Below are positions 9,009 to 16,926 of a DNA stretch of 64,000 nucleotides, in pieces. Each line of letters begins with the position of its first letter. Positions within the stretch are counted from its first letter, which is position 1. Origin of the DNA: Spirochaetales bacterium. GTDB taxonomy: Bacteria; Spirochaetota; Spirochaetia; JABMQR01. The stretch spans positions 1 through 64,000 of the forward strand of contig JAGYPA010000019.1 in the NCBI GenBank assembly GCA_018399255.1. The letters are read 5' to 3'. Made by a program: the position numbers and the translations under genes. The notes beneath the pieces are model-generated. The model saw only the letters and a list, made by a program, of their open reading frames with translations, searched no databases and had not been told where the DNA came from.

Positions 9009-10013
9009 TCAGACGACTTCGTCCAGCACGCGAAGAAAATTACCGCCGAGAATTTTTTCAATAAAAGCGGAACTGTAGCCTCTCCTGACGAGTCCGCCGG
9101 TCAAAGCTGACAGTCTGTCTATCGATTCCAGACCTGAAGTAAAGCTGGTATGAAAAAAATCATCAACGGTCCCGAATATATCGGGGCGGCGGGTTCGCCA
9201 GGTCCTTACCGATGGGGGAATGGCTGTTCCGGATTTCAGTCCCTCAATGTAGTCCAGTCCGATCCCCACAGCCTCGATGCCGGCAATCTTTACCGCATAA
9301 TCAATCTGGTCCAAAAAATCCTCAAGGTCGGGAGCCCGTCCCCGGACAACCAGGGCTGGATGGGGAGTCAGACCCATGCACCCTCCCGTATCGGCCATTG
9401 CCCGGATCTGACTGTCTGTCTTGTTCCGTTTATTATCGCACAAGGTTCTGCAGTTGGTGTGAGTAAAGAGAACAGGCGCTTCAGAATGCCGTACGGCCTC
9501 ATCGGTAGAAACGTCACCGGTATGTGAAAGATCGATAAGGACCCTCGTCCGGTTCATCTCTTCAATAGCCTCCAGGCCAAAATAGCGCAGTCCGCTGTCA
9601 ATTCTCTCCCCGCATCCGTCACCCGCCCGGTTGCTGCCGGTATAGGTCAGCTGCATTATCCTTACGCCAAGCGTATGAAAGGTTTCGATAAATGACAGAT
9701 CATCTTCAATCGGCTCAATATCCTGAAACCCCATCAGTATCGCTATCTTGCCATCCTTTTTAGCCTGGCGGATATCTGCTGCAGTCAGGGAGAGGGAAAA
9801 GATTTCCTGCTTGTCGGCAATTACCTTCTTTATACGGTTAATCTCCTTAACCGTTTCCCGGAAATTCTGCGATATGGCAACGGTAATGAAGGCAGCATCA
9901 ACTCCTCCCGCTTTTACGGCGGGTAAATACCGGTCCTCCAGAATATAAGGAAAGGAGAGTGCGTCTAAAACCAATGTCTCCTTATGCAGCCTATCCACCT
10001 CGGTCTGTACCAT
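9009..10013 (-). CDS. Membrane dipeptidase (M19) family protein with degenerate metal site
   Basis: From the ATG at 10013 (AGGAGC seven bases upstream) the product has 334 residues, close to family length. The conserved second half of the renal-dipeptidase fold is clear: LGVRIMQLTYTGSN, VLIDLSHTGD (zinc His) and VLFTHTNCRTLCDNKRN (second His). The N-terminal DGHND metal motif is instead LVLDALSFPY, so the expected His and Asp ligands are absent. The bridging Glu region reads GFQDIEP. It may work with an altered metal site or on a non-peptide substrate. There is no signal peptide. It is the first gene of the aspA operon and is divergent from the ceramidase-like gene. Confidence 0.78.
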   Translation of the reverse strand: MVQTEVDRLHKETLVLDALSFPYILEDRYLPAVKAGGVDAAFITVAISQNFRETVKEINRIKKVIADKQEIFSLSLTAADIRQAKKDGKIAILMGFQDIEPIEDDLSFIETFHTLGVRIMQLTYTGSNRAGDGCGERIDSGLRYFGLEAIEEMNRTRVLIDLSHTGDVSTDEAVRHSEAPVLFTHTNCRTLCDNKRNKTDSQIRAMADTGGCMGLTPHPALVVRGRAPDLEDFLDQIDYAVKIAGIEAVGIGLDYIEGLKSGTAIPPSVRTWRTRRPDIFGTVDDFFHTSFTSGLESIDRLSALTGGLVRRGYSSAFIEKILGGNFLRVLDEVV

Positions 10014-10141
10014 AATTCTGCTCCTGTATCGATTTTCGGAATAATTTTCCCATACATTCCCTGAAAACACAATTACATATTGACATAATGTTATAATAGT
10101 TAATAGCATTGTAACAGATATTCAGTTATCAGGAGGAAAGC
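10014..10141. promoter_or_regulatory. Divergent promoter region with AATGTTATAAT operator
   Basis: The 128 bases between two divergent genes contain TTGACA at 10079-10084 and AATGTTATAAT at 10087-10097, followed by an AT-rich stretch and ATCAGGAGGAAAGC before the plus-strand ATG. The core matches sites upstream of the lyase operon (1788) and between the SLC13 and sialidase genes (15719). It is therefore a good candidate for one regulator controlling both directions. Promoter assignment is tentative. Confidence 0.45.
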
Positions 10142-11485
10142 ATGAGTGCACAGTTGCGAGCCGGAAGTTCACTACGCGATATTTCACCCCGGAAAGGGGT
10201 TTCTCTCGGCGGTTATCCGCATCATCCCCGTCCAAACACCGGAGTTCACGATCCCCTGTATGCCGCCTGTCTCTATCTGTCAGACGGGCAGACACAGCTG
10301 GCTCTGGTTACTCTGGATATCATAGGTCTGTCAAAATCCAACGTGCAGAAAATCCGGGAAAAGGCAAGCAAAGCCTCCGGCATACCGGGCAATCATATAA
10401 TGATCAGCTGCTCGCACTCGCATTCAGCTCCCCGGGGCTCATCAAATATGACCATGGATGTTTTTGAGACTCAGGCAGCCCCTGATGAAGTATTTGTGGC
10501 TAAAGTTATCGATTCTGCAGTTGCAATTATTACGGAAGCCGCTGCATCAGCGGTTCCGGCGGAACTGGGTATCGAGAAAGGTTTCTGCGGCAGAGAGCAG
10601 GGAGTCGGAGGGAACCGGCGCGATCCGCTTGGCCCTGCCGATCCTGAGGTATGGACAATCGGGGTGAAGGACCCCAAGGGCAATCTGCTGGCAGTCATGG
10701 TTAAGTATGCACTTCATCCAACCTTTCTGCACTCTGACAATTTTCTGGCTTCTGCCGATTATCCGGGATATATTCGATCGTACATAAACAGCAGGTTTCC
10801 GGAGACGGTCTTCCTGTTTGCCCAGGGGACATCGGGCAATCAGAGTCCTCGCTACTTCCGCTCAGGCAAAACATTTGCCGAGGCGGAGCGGGTCGGGACG
10901 GCTATCGGCAGGGAAGCTGAACGGGTTCTGCAGCATATGAGTTTTTCCGGTGATGTTCCGCTTGTCGTCAAGTCCCGCGAAATTATGCTGGATTTGAGAA
11001 CTTTCCCCAAAAAAGAGGAAGCTGAGGCTCGTGTTGAAGAAGCCCGGAAAGTCTGGCATACTTTACGAGATTCCGGTGCCCCGGAACCTGATGTCTGGAA
11101 TGCTGAGCTGCTGTTTCTCGGTGCTGAAGACACTCTGAGCATGCTGCTGCTCCATGAAAAGGGAGAACTTACGGCATTGAACGAGAATTCTCCCATGGAG
11201 GTTCAGGTTCTGGGTATTGGTGATGTACGGATTGCCTGTCTGCCGGGTGAAATATTTGTGGAGTATGGGATCACCATTCAGTATCGATCGCCATTTCCAA
11301 AAACTTTTGTGATTGAGCTGGCAAACGGAGCGCTTCCGGGATATGCTGCTACAGAGCAGGCGTATGCTTCCGGGGGATACGAAACCGGAGCATCGATGCT
11401 CACCGGGAAAAGCGGACTGCAGCTTGTTGATACGGCGGTCGAGCTGCTTTTTGAAACCCGCCGGGAGCAGGTTCCGCGATCTTAG
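10142..11485 (+). CDS. Neutral/alkaline ceramidase-like hydrolase (cytoplasmic)
   Basis: This 447-residue protein matches the N-terminal catalytic domain of neutral ceramidases but lacks both a signal peptide and the C-terminal Ig-like domain. Visible family landmarks are AGSSLRDISP (start), SCSHSHSAP (89-97, zinc His region), KYALHPTF (zinc His192), SADYPGYIRS and QGTSGNQSP (nucleophile region, S235). The known reaction is amide hydrolysis of ceramide. In this sugar-catabolic setting, a different N-acyl substrate is more plausible. GGAGG precedes the ATG. An AEC carrier follows 93 bases downstream. The stop codon lies inside a 17-bp tandem repeat. Confidence 0.8.
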   Translation: MSAQLRAGSSLRDISPRKGVSLGGYPHHPRPNTGVHDPLYAACLYLSDGQTQLALVTLDIIGLSKSNVQKIREKASKASGIPGNHIMISCSHSHSAPRGSSNMTMDVFETQAAPDEVFVAKVIDSAVAIITEAAASAVPAELGIEKGFCGREQGVGGNRRDPLGPADPEVWTIGVKDPKGNLLAVMVKYALHPTFLHSDNFLASADYPGYIRSYINSRFPETVFLFAQGTSGNQSPRYFRSGKTFAEAERVGTAIGREAERVLQHMSFSGDVPLVVKSREIMLDLRTFPKKEEAEARVEEARKVWHTLRDSGAPEPDVWNAELLFLGAEDTLSMLLLHEKGELTALNENSPMEVQVLGIGDVRIACLPGEIFVEYGITIQYRSPFPKTFVIELANGALPGYAATEQAYASGGYETGASMLTGKSGLQLVDTAVELLFETRREQVPRS

Positions 11486-11511
11486 AGGTTCCGCGATCTT
11501 AGAGGTTCCGA
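11469..11511 (+). repeat. 17-bp tandem repeat across a stop codon
   Basis: AGGTTCCGCGATCTTAG occurs at 11469-11485 and again at 11486-11502, with a third partial copy to 11511. The first copy contains the TAG stop of the ceramidase-like gene, so the duplication extends beyond the coding region without changing the protein. Confidence 0.95.
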
Positions 11512-11578
11512 CAACCTGTCAGGATGCGGGCATCGGGGCAGTCAGCTGAAGATTACAAGGTTCAATACGCCGTAATGG

Positions 11579-12520
11579 ATGGAACGTATGCATATAATCA
11601 GCATTCTGCTCCCGGTCCTGCTTCTGGTTACCCTGGGATATGTTCTTCTGAGAATTCATTTTCTTGATGAGGTATTTTTCAGGAATTGCGCAAAGCTTAC
11701 CTATTGGATAGGGCTTCCGGCGCTGCTTCTTTACAAGATTGCCAATGCCAACGTCGATTTTTCGGCCTCCTGGAACATTTCCCTGGTAATGATTTTTGCC
11801 ACGGCAGCTGCGGCTGCAGTAAGCGCGGTCATCGGACGCTTTGCCAGTAAGGATCAGAGCAGGAGAAAAACGTTTATTCACACCTCCTTTCACAGCAACA
11901 CGTCATTTGTCGGTCTCCCTGTCATCCTGTATGCCCTGGGAAGCAATGCTCAGTATCCCGATCTGGTGGATGCGGCGAGCATTGCCGTTGCCCCTATGAT
12001 ACCGTTTGTCCACATCCTTTCCATTATGGTGATGGGGAATGACGGTACCGGAAAATATGGAATACGGATTGGTCAAGTGCTGAAGAAAGCTTTTCTCAAT
12101 CCGATGGTTCTTGCCTGTCTGCTCGGTCTCCTGCTGGCAGTTGCTGATATTGCTATTCCTTCCCCCATTAACCGGGGGCTTGATTCGCTGGGAAAACTGG
12201 CTCTTCCGCTTGCCCTGCTGAGCATCGGTGCCGGCCTTTCCTTCTCCGATATACGAAATTCGCTTCCTCTGGCTGTTTCTGCAGCCCTGTTCAATACGTT
12301 TCTGCTCCCGCTTTTCGGTTTTCTGTTTTCTCGCCTGACAGCCCTGCCGGATCACTATACCCTTATTGCCCTCATTTTTCTTGCCTGCCCCACGGCCTCA
12401 TCAGCCTACATCTATGCGCGGGAAATGAACGGAGATCATAAATTCGCGGGAAATGTTATTGTGCTGAGTACCATACTGTCTACCGCTTCGCTCTGGCTGG
12501 TCCTCTATTTCTATCTTTAA
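11579..12520 (+). CDS. AEC-family (auxin efflux carrier-like) transporter
   Basis: The 313-residue hydrophobic protein has about ten membrane segments and the layout of AEC carriers: GYVLLRIHFLDEVFFRNCAKLTY near the N-terminus, then HTSFHSNTSFVGLPV around residues 101-115. The C-terminal half repeats the fold (LPLALLSIGAGLSF, then ACPTASSAYIYAREMNGD). Bacterial members move malate, malonate or other carboxylates. The ATG at 11588 is an alternative start, and neither has a strong ribosome-binding site. It follows the ceramidase-like gene and probably transports a related acid or product. Confidence 0.85.
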   Translation: MERMHIISILLPVLLLVTLGYVLLRIHFLDEVFFRNCAKLTYWIGLPALLLYKIANANVDFSASWNISLVMIFATAAAAAVSAVIGRFASKDQSRRKTFIHTSFHSNTSFVGLPVILYALGSNAQYPDLVDAASIAVAPMIPFVHILSIMVMGNDGTGKYGIRIGQVLKKAFLNPMVLACLLGLLLAVADIAIPSPINRGLDSLGKLALPLALLSIGAGLSFSDIRNSLPLAVSAALFNTFLLPLFGFLFSRLTALPDHYTLIALIFLACPTASSAYIYAREMNGDHKFAGNVIVLSTILSTASLWLVLYFYL

Positions 12521-12620
12521 AAAGGGGATAGTCAACACTTTAACGTACAATTTGCTAAGCAGTTTCAGTATTCTGAGATGTAACCCAGTTTTATCGAAAA
12601 TGAAAGGTATCAAAACCCGG

Positions 12621-12891
12621 GTCAAGAACTTGACCTTAGGCAAGCGGCTTACCTACGGTAAGCGGCATTCCCAAAGGGAATGCTTGGACCCGAGGCACTT
12701 CGTGCCTCCGTTCCGCCCCTAAGGGTGCCGCAGATTACTGGCCGCAGAGTACTGGCCGCAGAGTACTGGCCGCAGAGTACTGGCCGCAGAGTACTGGCCG
12801 CAGAGTACTGCGGGGGGTATCTCAAAGGGTTAGCGAAGCTTACCCCACGATCCCGGCACTCGCTCGGCAATGGAACCATCAAGATGGTTCC
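12621..12891. repeat. Cluster of short perfect hairpins
   Basis: Within 270 bases lie several perfect inverted repeats with tiny loops. GTCAAG-AA-CTTGAC is at 12621-12634, GCTTACC-TAC-GGTAAGC at 12647-12663, GCATTCCC-AAA-GGGAATGC at 12665-12683, GAGGCAC-TTC-GTGCCTC at 12692-12708 and GGAACCAT-CAAG-ATGGTTCC at 12872-12891. The 14-bp tandem repeat lies among them. No convincing gene covers 12521-13039. The hairpins have different sequences, so they are not copies of one REP element. Confidence 0.85.
12727..12810. repeat. 14-bp tandem repeat, six units
   Basis: GCCGCAGAGTACTG is repeated head to tail. The first unit differs by one base (GCCGCAGATTACTG) and five are identical, with no spacer. 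Lack of spacers excludes CRISPR. It is a minisatellite-like array inside the hairpin cluster. Confidence 0.97.
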
Positions 12892-13039
12892 GCTCCTCTC
12901 GCTTCGTTTGGGAATCAATCGGGCTGATACTGCTGTGAAGTTGTGTGGGTTATGTGGATACACTGCCAGGCTCCCATATACATAGAAATTATATTAACTT
13001 TAAACTAAATAAGTGATATTATATAAACAGGAGTTTTTA

Positions 13040-13297
13040 ATGCCAGAAATATCTAGATTCTTAGGAATTATTATATCTATGATTTACAATGACCATAATC
13101 CTCCTCATTTTCATGCAATCTATGGAGATTACAAAATTACAGTAGAAATATTTTCTGGAATAATTACAGGTAGATTCCCTAAAAGAGCTTTGAATGCAGT
13201 ATTAGAATGGTTTGAAATGTATAAAACCGAATTACTAGAAGATTGGGAATTAGCTCAGAAACATGAAATACTAAAAAAAATACCACCATTGGAGTAG
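13040..13297 (+). CDS. DUF4160-family small protein
   Basis: This 85-residue protein begins at the ATG at 13040, with AGGAG six bases upstream. It has the DUF4160 pattern: MPEISRFLGIIISMIYNDH, NPPHFHAIYGDY and a C-terminal WFEMYKTELLEDWELA. DUF4160 genes typically precede DUF2442 genes, and the pair is often listed as a putative toxin-antitoxin-like module, although function is unproven. The gene is much richer in A and T than its neighbours, with codon use biased to AT endings, which points to horizontal acquisition. The DUF2442 gene starts five bases after its stop. Confidence 0.85.
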   Translation: MPEISRFLGIIISMIYNDHNPPHFHAIYGDYKITVEIFSGIITGRFPKRALNAVLEWFEMYKTELLEDWELAQKHEILKKIPPLE

Positions 13298-13302
13298 TTG
13301 TT

Positions 13303-13539
13303 ATGATTGAAATAATTGACGCTAAATATTCATCAGAATATAAACTTTGGGTAAAGTTTAATAATGGACAAACAGGGGTTGTTGATTTAAAGGAACATTT
13401 ATGGGGTCCTGCTTTTGAGCCATTAAGAAATATTGATTTTTTTAAACAAGTAGAAGTTTCAAGAACTTTAGGAACCATTACATGGCCTAATGAAGTTGAT
13501 TTCGCTCCAGAATTTATACTGGAAAACATAGCAATATAA
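13303..13539 (+). CDS. DUF2442-family small protein
   Basis: This 78-residue protein has the DUF2442 features: an N-terminal IIDAKYSSEYKLWVKFNNG, a VVDLKEHL segment and the C-terminal TITWPNEVDFAPEFI. It pairs with the DUF4160 gene immediately upstream, a common arrangement in mobile AT-rich islets. The function is unknown; a regulatory or antitoxin-like role has been suggested for such pairs. The downstream stretch 13540-13742 has no gene that I can see. Confidence 0.85.
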   Translation: MIEIIDAKYSSEYKLWVKFNNGQTGVVDLKEHLWGPAFEPLRNIDFFKQVEVSRTLGTITWPNEVDFAPEFILENIAI

Positions 13540-13742
13540 TTTCTAAAGCACTACTAAACCAGGTATATTTTCCACAAACGGCCAATTTTCTAGAGGAAGT
13601 TCTGGGGCGGTAAGTAATTAAGGGTAAGGGAATAAAAAGATTTTTGGTTGAGGCTGACCAATCTTTGGTACCTGGTGCCGATTCCAGCTTTGGCGGACGA
13701 GGAAGTTAGCACTTGCCGGTCATCCCGGCATCCTGAAGAATG

Positions 13743-14230
13743 TTACTGTTCAGGTAGTACCTGATGTCCTGGCGGTGGGGCGTTATTTTGACTGATATAC
13801 CCTCCCATATTAGCAACAAGCTGTACTGCTTCCCCGATTGTCGTTGGAACATTCAGTCTTTTTTTTTCCGCATAGGCCTGCAGTGTACGAATCTCAATAT
13901 CAGAAAATAGCAAATCGGCAGGCATACCAGCGAATACACAGCTCTGCGGTCTCTGCAGTCTCTGCAGTCTCTGCGGTCTCTACCTCCAGCGTAGTCAGCA
14001 GGAACCACTCAATGGCCCGTACCTCTTCCGGCGGGTTTGTTTCCACAGCATGCACCACCCAGATATCTATCGGGTCCTTTTGTGCATAACACTTATGGGT
14101 TTTATTCATCACATACTCGCTTAATCAGCTTGCTTCTGGAGGTAATCGCAGGATCAGCAGTAAGGTCGCGGATAATTGCAATGTTGGCAAATAGGGAAAT
14201 GGTTTGCTTGATGTTGTTTTGTGTTTCCAT
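13743..14230 (-). pseudogene. IS4-type transposase remnant with DUF4338-like N-terminus
   Basis: Three pieces lie collinearly on the minus strand. An ATG at 14230 opens a 42-codon fragment ending in ITSRSKLIKRVCDE, like the N-terminal DUF4338 part of some IS4 transposases. Next (14112-13900) comes IWVVHAVETNPPEEV and IEWFLLTT, the conserved region before the third catalytic acid. Last (13925-13743) is LFSDIEIRTLQAYAEKKRL and LVANMGGYI, the usual C-terminus ending in PPPGHQV. The centre, with most of the DDE core, is deleted. Four 9-bp repeats at 13942-13977 encode ETAETAETAETAE at the scar. It is inactive. Confidence 0.8.
13942..13977. repeat. 9-bp tandem repeat in the transposase remnant
   Basis: Four units of CTCTGC(G/A)GT lie head to tail inside the IS4 remnant, at the point where the protein similarity breaks. 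Confidence 0.95.
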
Positions 14231-14294
14231 CCCCGAAGTATGTCGTATATTTTATGTATTGTTCAGTGCCAATATTCGGGTATCGGGCAGGCCT

Positions 14295-15599
14295 CTAGAA
14301 TGGAAAGAATACCGGCAGCAGGGCCGTGCCGATTATCCAGCTGATGATAAAAACCGGCCCCCCGGTTTTTACAAAATCGAAAAACTTGTATGAAGCATGA
14401 TGATAGACAATAACATTGGGAGGTGTTCCAATCGGTGTTGCTACGGCTATTCCGGTCGACAGGCACAATGCCATAAGTACTGTCCGGGGGTTCATCCCGA
14501 TTGTATTCGCCATGGTAAGAAATATGGGAGCCAGGATGGCAACTGCCGCTGTGTGCGACATGAATTGGGCAAGCAGACCCCCGATCAGGAATACGACTGC
14601 TGTGACTAGATAGAAGTTATCCGCCGGCAGAATACGAATTATCTGCAGGGAAACCATTTCCGCTGCCCCGGTTTTTGTCATGGCATGGCCGAGGACTATC
14701 AGGGCTGCGAAAAGAATGACTGAATCCCAGCTTACCGAGCGGTAAAATTCTTTCATAGTCAGGCAGCCGGTAATGACCGTGAACATAGACCCGATCATTG
14801 CTATCCCGGCAAGCGAGAGCCCGAGAGAGGCCTCGACCCATTTTATGCTCATCATCGCGAGAACCGTCAATCCGAGAATCACGGAAGAGAGCACAACTTT
14901 CCGCTTATCAACCGCCACGGCATCCGGTAAGATTTTCTCATCGTTGTTTTCATCGCTGTTTTCAACGTTGTCTGCAGGCGTGCCCGACCCGCTGCGGCTC
15001 AACTGCCTGATCCCGATGGTGTACATGTAGATCATGCCCCCTGCGGCAATAAAACCTCCAACTTTGGCAAATGTGAAAAACCCGAAAGGTTCAATTCCGT
15101 AATCCCGGGCAAACGAATTAATCAGGATATTGGGGGAGGCCCCGATGAGGGTGAGCACCCCTCCGAAAGCTGATGCAAAAGCGAGGGGAATCAGCAGCCG
15201 TTCCCGCGGAATATTGAAGCTTACCGAGACACTGATGACAATTGGCAGCAGAGCCAGCACCGTACCGGTGTTGGTTGTCAGGGCAGACATGAAGAGGCTG
15301 AGCAGCATAATGATCATAACCAGCTTTCTTTCACTGCCGCCAGCCATCCTGATTATACGGATCCCGATGAGTCTCCCCGCCCCGGATCGGATCAGCGCCT
15401 CCCCTACCGGCGCCATAAATAATATCAGCAGGGTCACCTGATTGGAAAAACCGGCAAAGGCTTCCTGCACCGTCAGCACCCGGGTCATAATCAGGGCAGC
15501 GATGACTCCCATTCCAGTCACAGCAAGAGGAATTTTCCCCTGGATAAAAAGAATAATGGCGATGGTTATAATCAGAAGAACGGTAACTGAACCGGACAT
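14295..15599 (-). CDS. SLC13/ArsB-superfamily anion permease
   Basis: This 434-residue protein has about 11 membrane segments and the signatures of divalent-anion/sodium symporters. LTTNTGTVLALLPI and LIGASPNILINSFA form the first substrate motif. The second half has MSHTAAVAILAPIF and TPIGTPPNVIVYHHA. It lacks the cytoplasmic TrkA-C domains of larger relatives. The likely substrate is a di- or tricarboxylate or another organic anion. GAAGGAG precedes the start. The leader carries an 18-bp direct repeat, and the gene is divergent from the sialidase across an AATGTTATAAT site, so the two may be co-regulated. Confidence 0.88.
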   Translation of the reverse strand: MSGSVTVLLIITIAIILFIQGKIPLAVTGMGVIAALIMTRVLTVQEAFAGFSNQVTLLILFMAPVGEALIRSGAGRLIGIRIIRMAGGSERKLVMIIMLLSLFMSALTTNTGTVLALLPIVISVSVSFNIPRERLLIPLAFASAFGGVLTLIGASPNILINSFARDYGIEPFGFFTFAKVGGFIAAGGMIYMYTIGIRQLSRSGSGTPADNVENSDENNDEKILPDAVAVDKRKVVLSSVILGLTVLAMMSIKWVEASLGLSLAGIAMIGSMFTVITGCLTMKEFYRSVSWDSVILFAALIVLGHAMTKTGAAEMVSLQIIRILPADNFYLVTAVVFLIGGLLAQFMSHTAAVAILAPIFLTMANTIGMNPRTVLMALCLSTGIAVATPIGTPPNVIVYHHASYKFFDFVKTGGPVFIISWIIGTALLPVFFPF

Positions 15600-15646
15600 A
15601 GAGACTCCTTCACCGGTGCGATTTTTGCTGATTCCAGCTGCTTCAG

Positions 15647-15690
15647 TTTTTCCAGCTGTTCCAGTTTTCCAGTTTTTCCAGCTGTTCCAG
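15647..15690. repeat. 18-bp direct repeat in SLC13 leader
   Basis: TTTTTCCAGCTGTTCCAG is present at 15647-15664 and 15673-15690, separated by TTTTCCAG, giving a 26-bp period. It lies between the SLC13 start and its presumed promoter. Confidence 0.95.
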
Positions 15691-15718
15691 CAGAAAAAAA
15701 GCTGGACAAATATATAAT

Positions 15719-15729
15719 ATTATAACATT
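15719..15729. promoter_or_regulatory. AATGTTATAAT operator candidate (minus-strand reading)
   Basis: The plus strand reads ATTATAACATT, the exact reverse complement of the core found at 1788 and 10087. It lies between the divergent SLC13 carrier and sialidase genes. A shared regulator of all three units is inferred. Confidence 0.45.
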
Positions 15730-15783
15730 ATAAAATATGCCATTGCTAGAAGTCTGTCGAACCCATAGTACAAGGAAAACATT

Positions 15784-16926
15784 ATGAAATCTATTCAAAA
15801 AGGAATTATCTTCCAAGACCAGAAAGCCGGCAGCCGACAAAGCGCTGCCTTTCCGGGAATTTGCGCCCTGCAAAGCGGACGCTGGATAAGCACCTTCAGA
15901 ACAGCCCCCGAAAAAAAGACCACCCGCGGACAGAATGTTTCTGTCTGCTGGTCGGATGATGAGGGAAAAAGTTGGAGTCCCCCGATTGAACCCTTTCTGC
16001 CTGCAGTCCATGCAGGTAAACCGGGACTGTTTCGCGGCGGCTACTGCACCGAACTGCCCGATAATCGTCTGGCAATCGTGCTCTGCTGGGTAGATCATTC
16101 AAACCCTGAACTTCCTTTCTATAACGAGGAGACTGAGGGATTGCTGGATACGAAAATCTTTCTCTCCTTTTCCGCCGACGAGGGAGAAACCTGGAAAACA
16201 CCAGTATTGGTTGACACCGCCCCATTTACGACCCCCACCCCGATTACGGGGCCGATCCTGGTTCATGAAGACGAGTGGATTCTGCAGTTTGAACTCAACA
16301 AGCATTACTACGAAACAGAAAAGTGGCTGCACTCGTCGGTGCTCATGTTTTCCAGTGATCAGGGTGCTTCGTGGCCTGATTATCACGTAGTAAGTCATGA
16401 CCCGGAAGTATTCTACTGGGATCAGCGTCCCGGGGTTATGCGCGACGGGTCAATTCTCGATCTGTTTTGGACATTTGACAACAAAGCGGCTGTCTACAGG
16501 AATATTCACAGTCGGAGATCTCCAGACGGCGGTCATTCCTGGGAAGAGCTGATCGACACCGGCGTTCCCGGGCAGCCTGCCCAGCCAGTCGATCTGGTCT
16601 GGGGGGAGAACTTGTGCGCGATGGTCTATATTGATCGTACCGCAGCCCCGACTATCAAACTTTGCTTCAGCCGGGACAAGGGAGCTTCCTGGACTCACGA
16701 GCAGGTATTGTATGAGCACAGGACTTCAGCATCTCAACAGTATAAGAAGGACTCGATGAATGAGGCCTGGGAAGAGATGGGCAAGTTCTCTGTCGGTCTG
16801 CCCTGCACAGCAAAAACCAGATCCGGAGATCTTCTGGTCTCCTTCTATGCCGGAGACACTACCGATCATACGGGAATCCACTGGATACTTATTCCAGCCG
16901 GGCAGCTTTCGGATTCTGTCAGCTGA
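15784..16926 (+). CDS. Exo-sialidase-like Asp-box beta-propeller enzyme
   Basis: The 380-residue protein contains five Asp-box motifs (SxDxGxxW): SDDEGKSW near residue 57, SADEGETW near 130, SSDQGASW near 198, SPDGGHSW near 247 and SRDKGASW near 292. This repeat defines the six-bladed sialidase fold. There is no signal peptide, so it would act in the cytoplasm on imported oligosaccharide. Whether it cleaves sialic acid or another glycoside is uncertain; I did not see a clear FRIP motif near the N-terminus (FPGICAL is at its place). AAGGAAAACATT precedes the ATG. Its stop overlaps the convergent yhcH stop. Confidence 0.8.
   Translation: MKSIQKGIIFQDQKAGSRQSAAFPGICALQSGRWISTFRTAPEKKTTRGQNVSVCWSDDEGKSWSPPIEPFLPAVHAGKPGLFRGGYCTELPDNRLAIVLCWVDHSNPELPFYNEETEGLLDTKIFLSFSADEGETWKTPVLVDTAPFTTPTPITGPILVHEDEWILQFELNKHYYETEKWLHSSVLMFSSDQGASWPDYHVVSHDPEVFYWDQRPGVMRDGSILDLFWTFDNKAAVYRNIHSRRSPDGGHSWEELIDTGVPGQPAQPVDLVWGENLCAMVYIDRTAAPTIKLCFSRDKGASWTHEQVLYEHRTSASQQYKKDSMNEAWEEMGKFSVGLPCTAKTRSGDLLVSFYAGDTTDHTGIHWILIPAGQLSDSVS

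Noticed and set aside
12727-12810. Six short direct repeats, possible CRISPR array
   Set aside because: Units are 14 bp with no spacers between them and no cas genes are present; it is a tandem minisatellite.
12680-12985. Open frame of about 100 codons on the plus strand
   Set aside because: It is made of the 14-bp repeat and hairpin sequence, has no ribosome-binding site and resembles no family.
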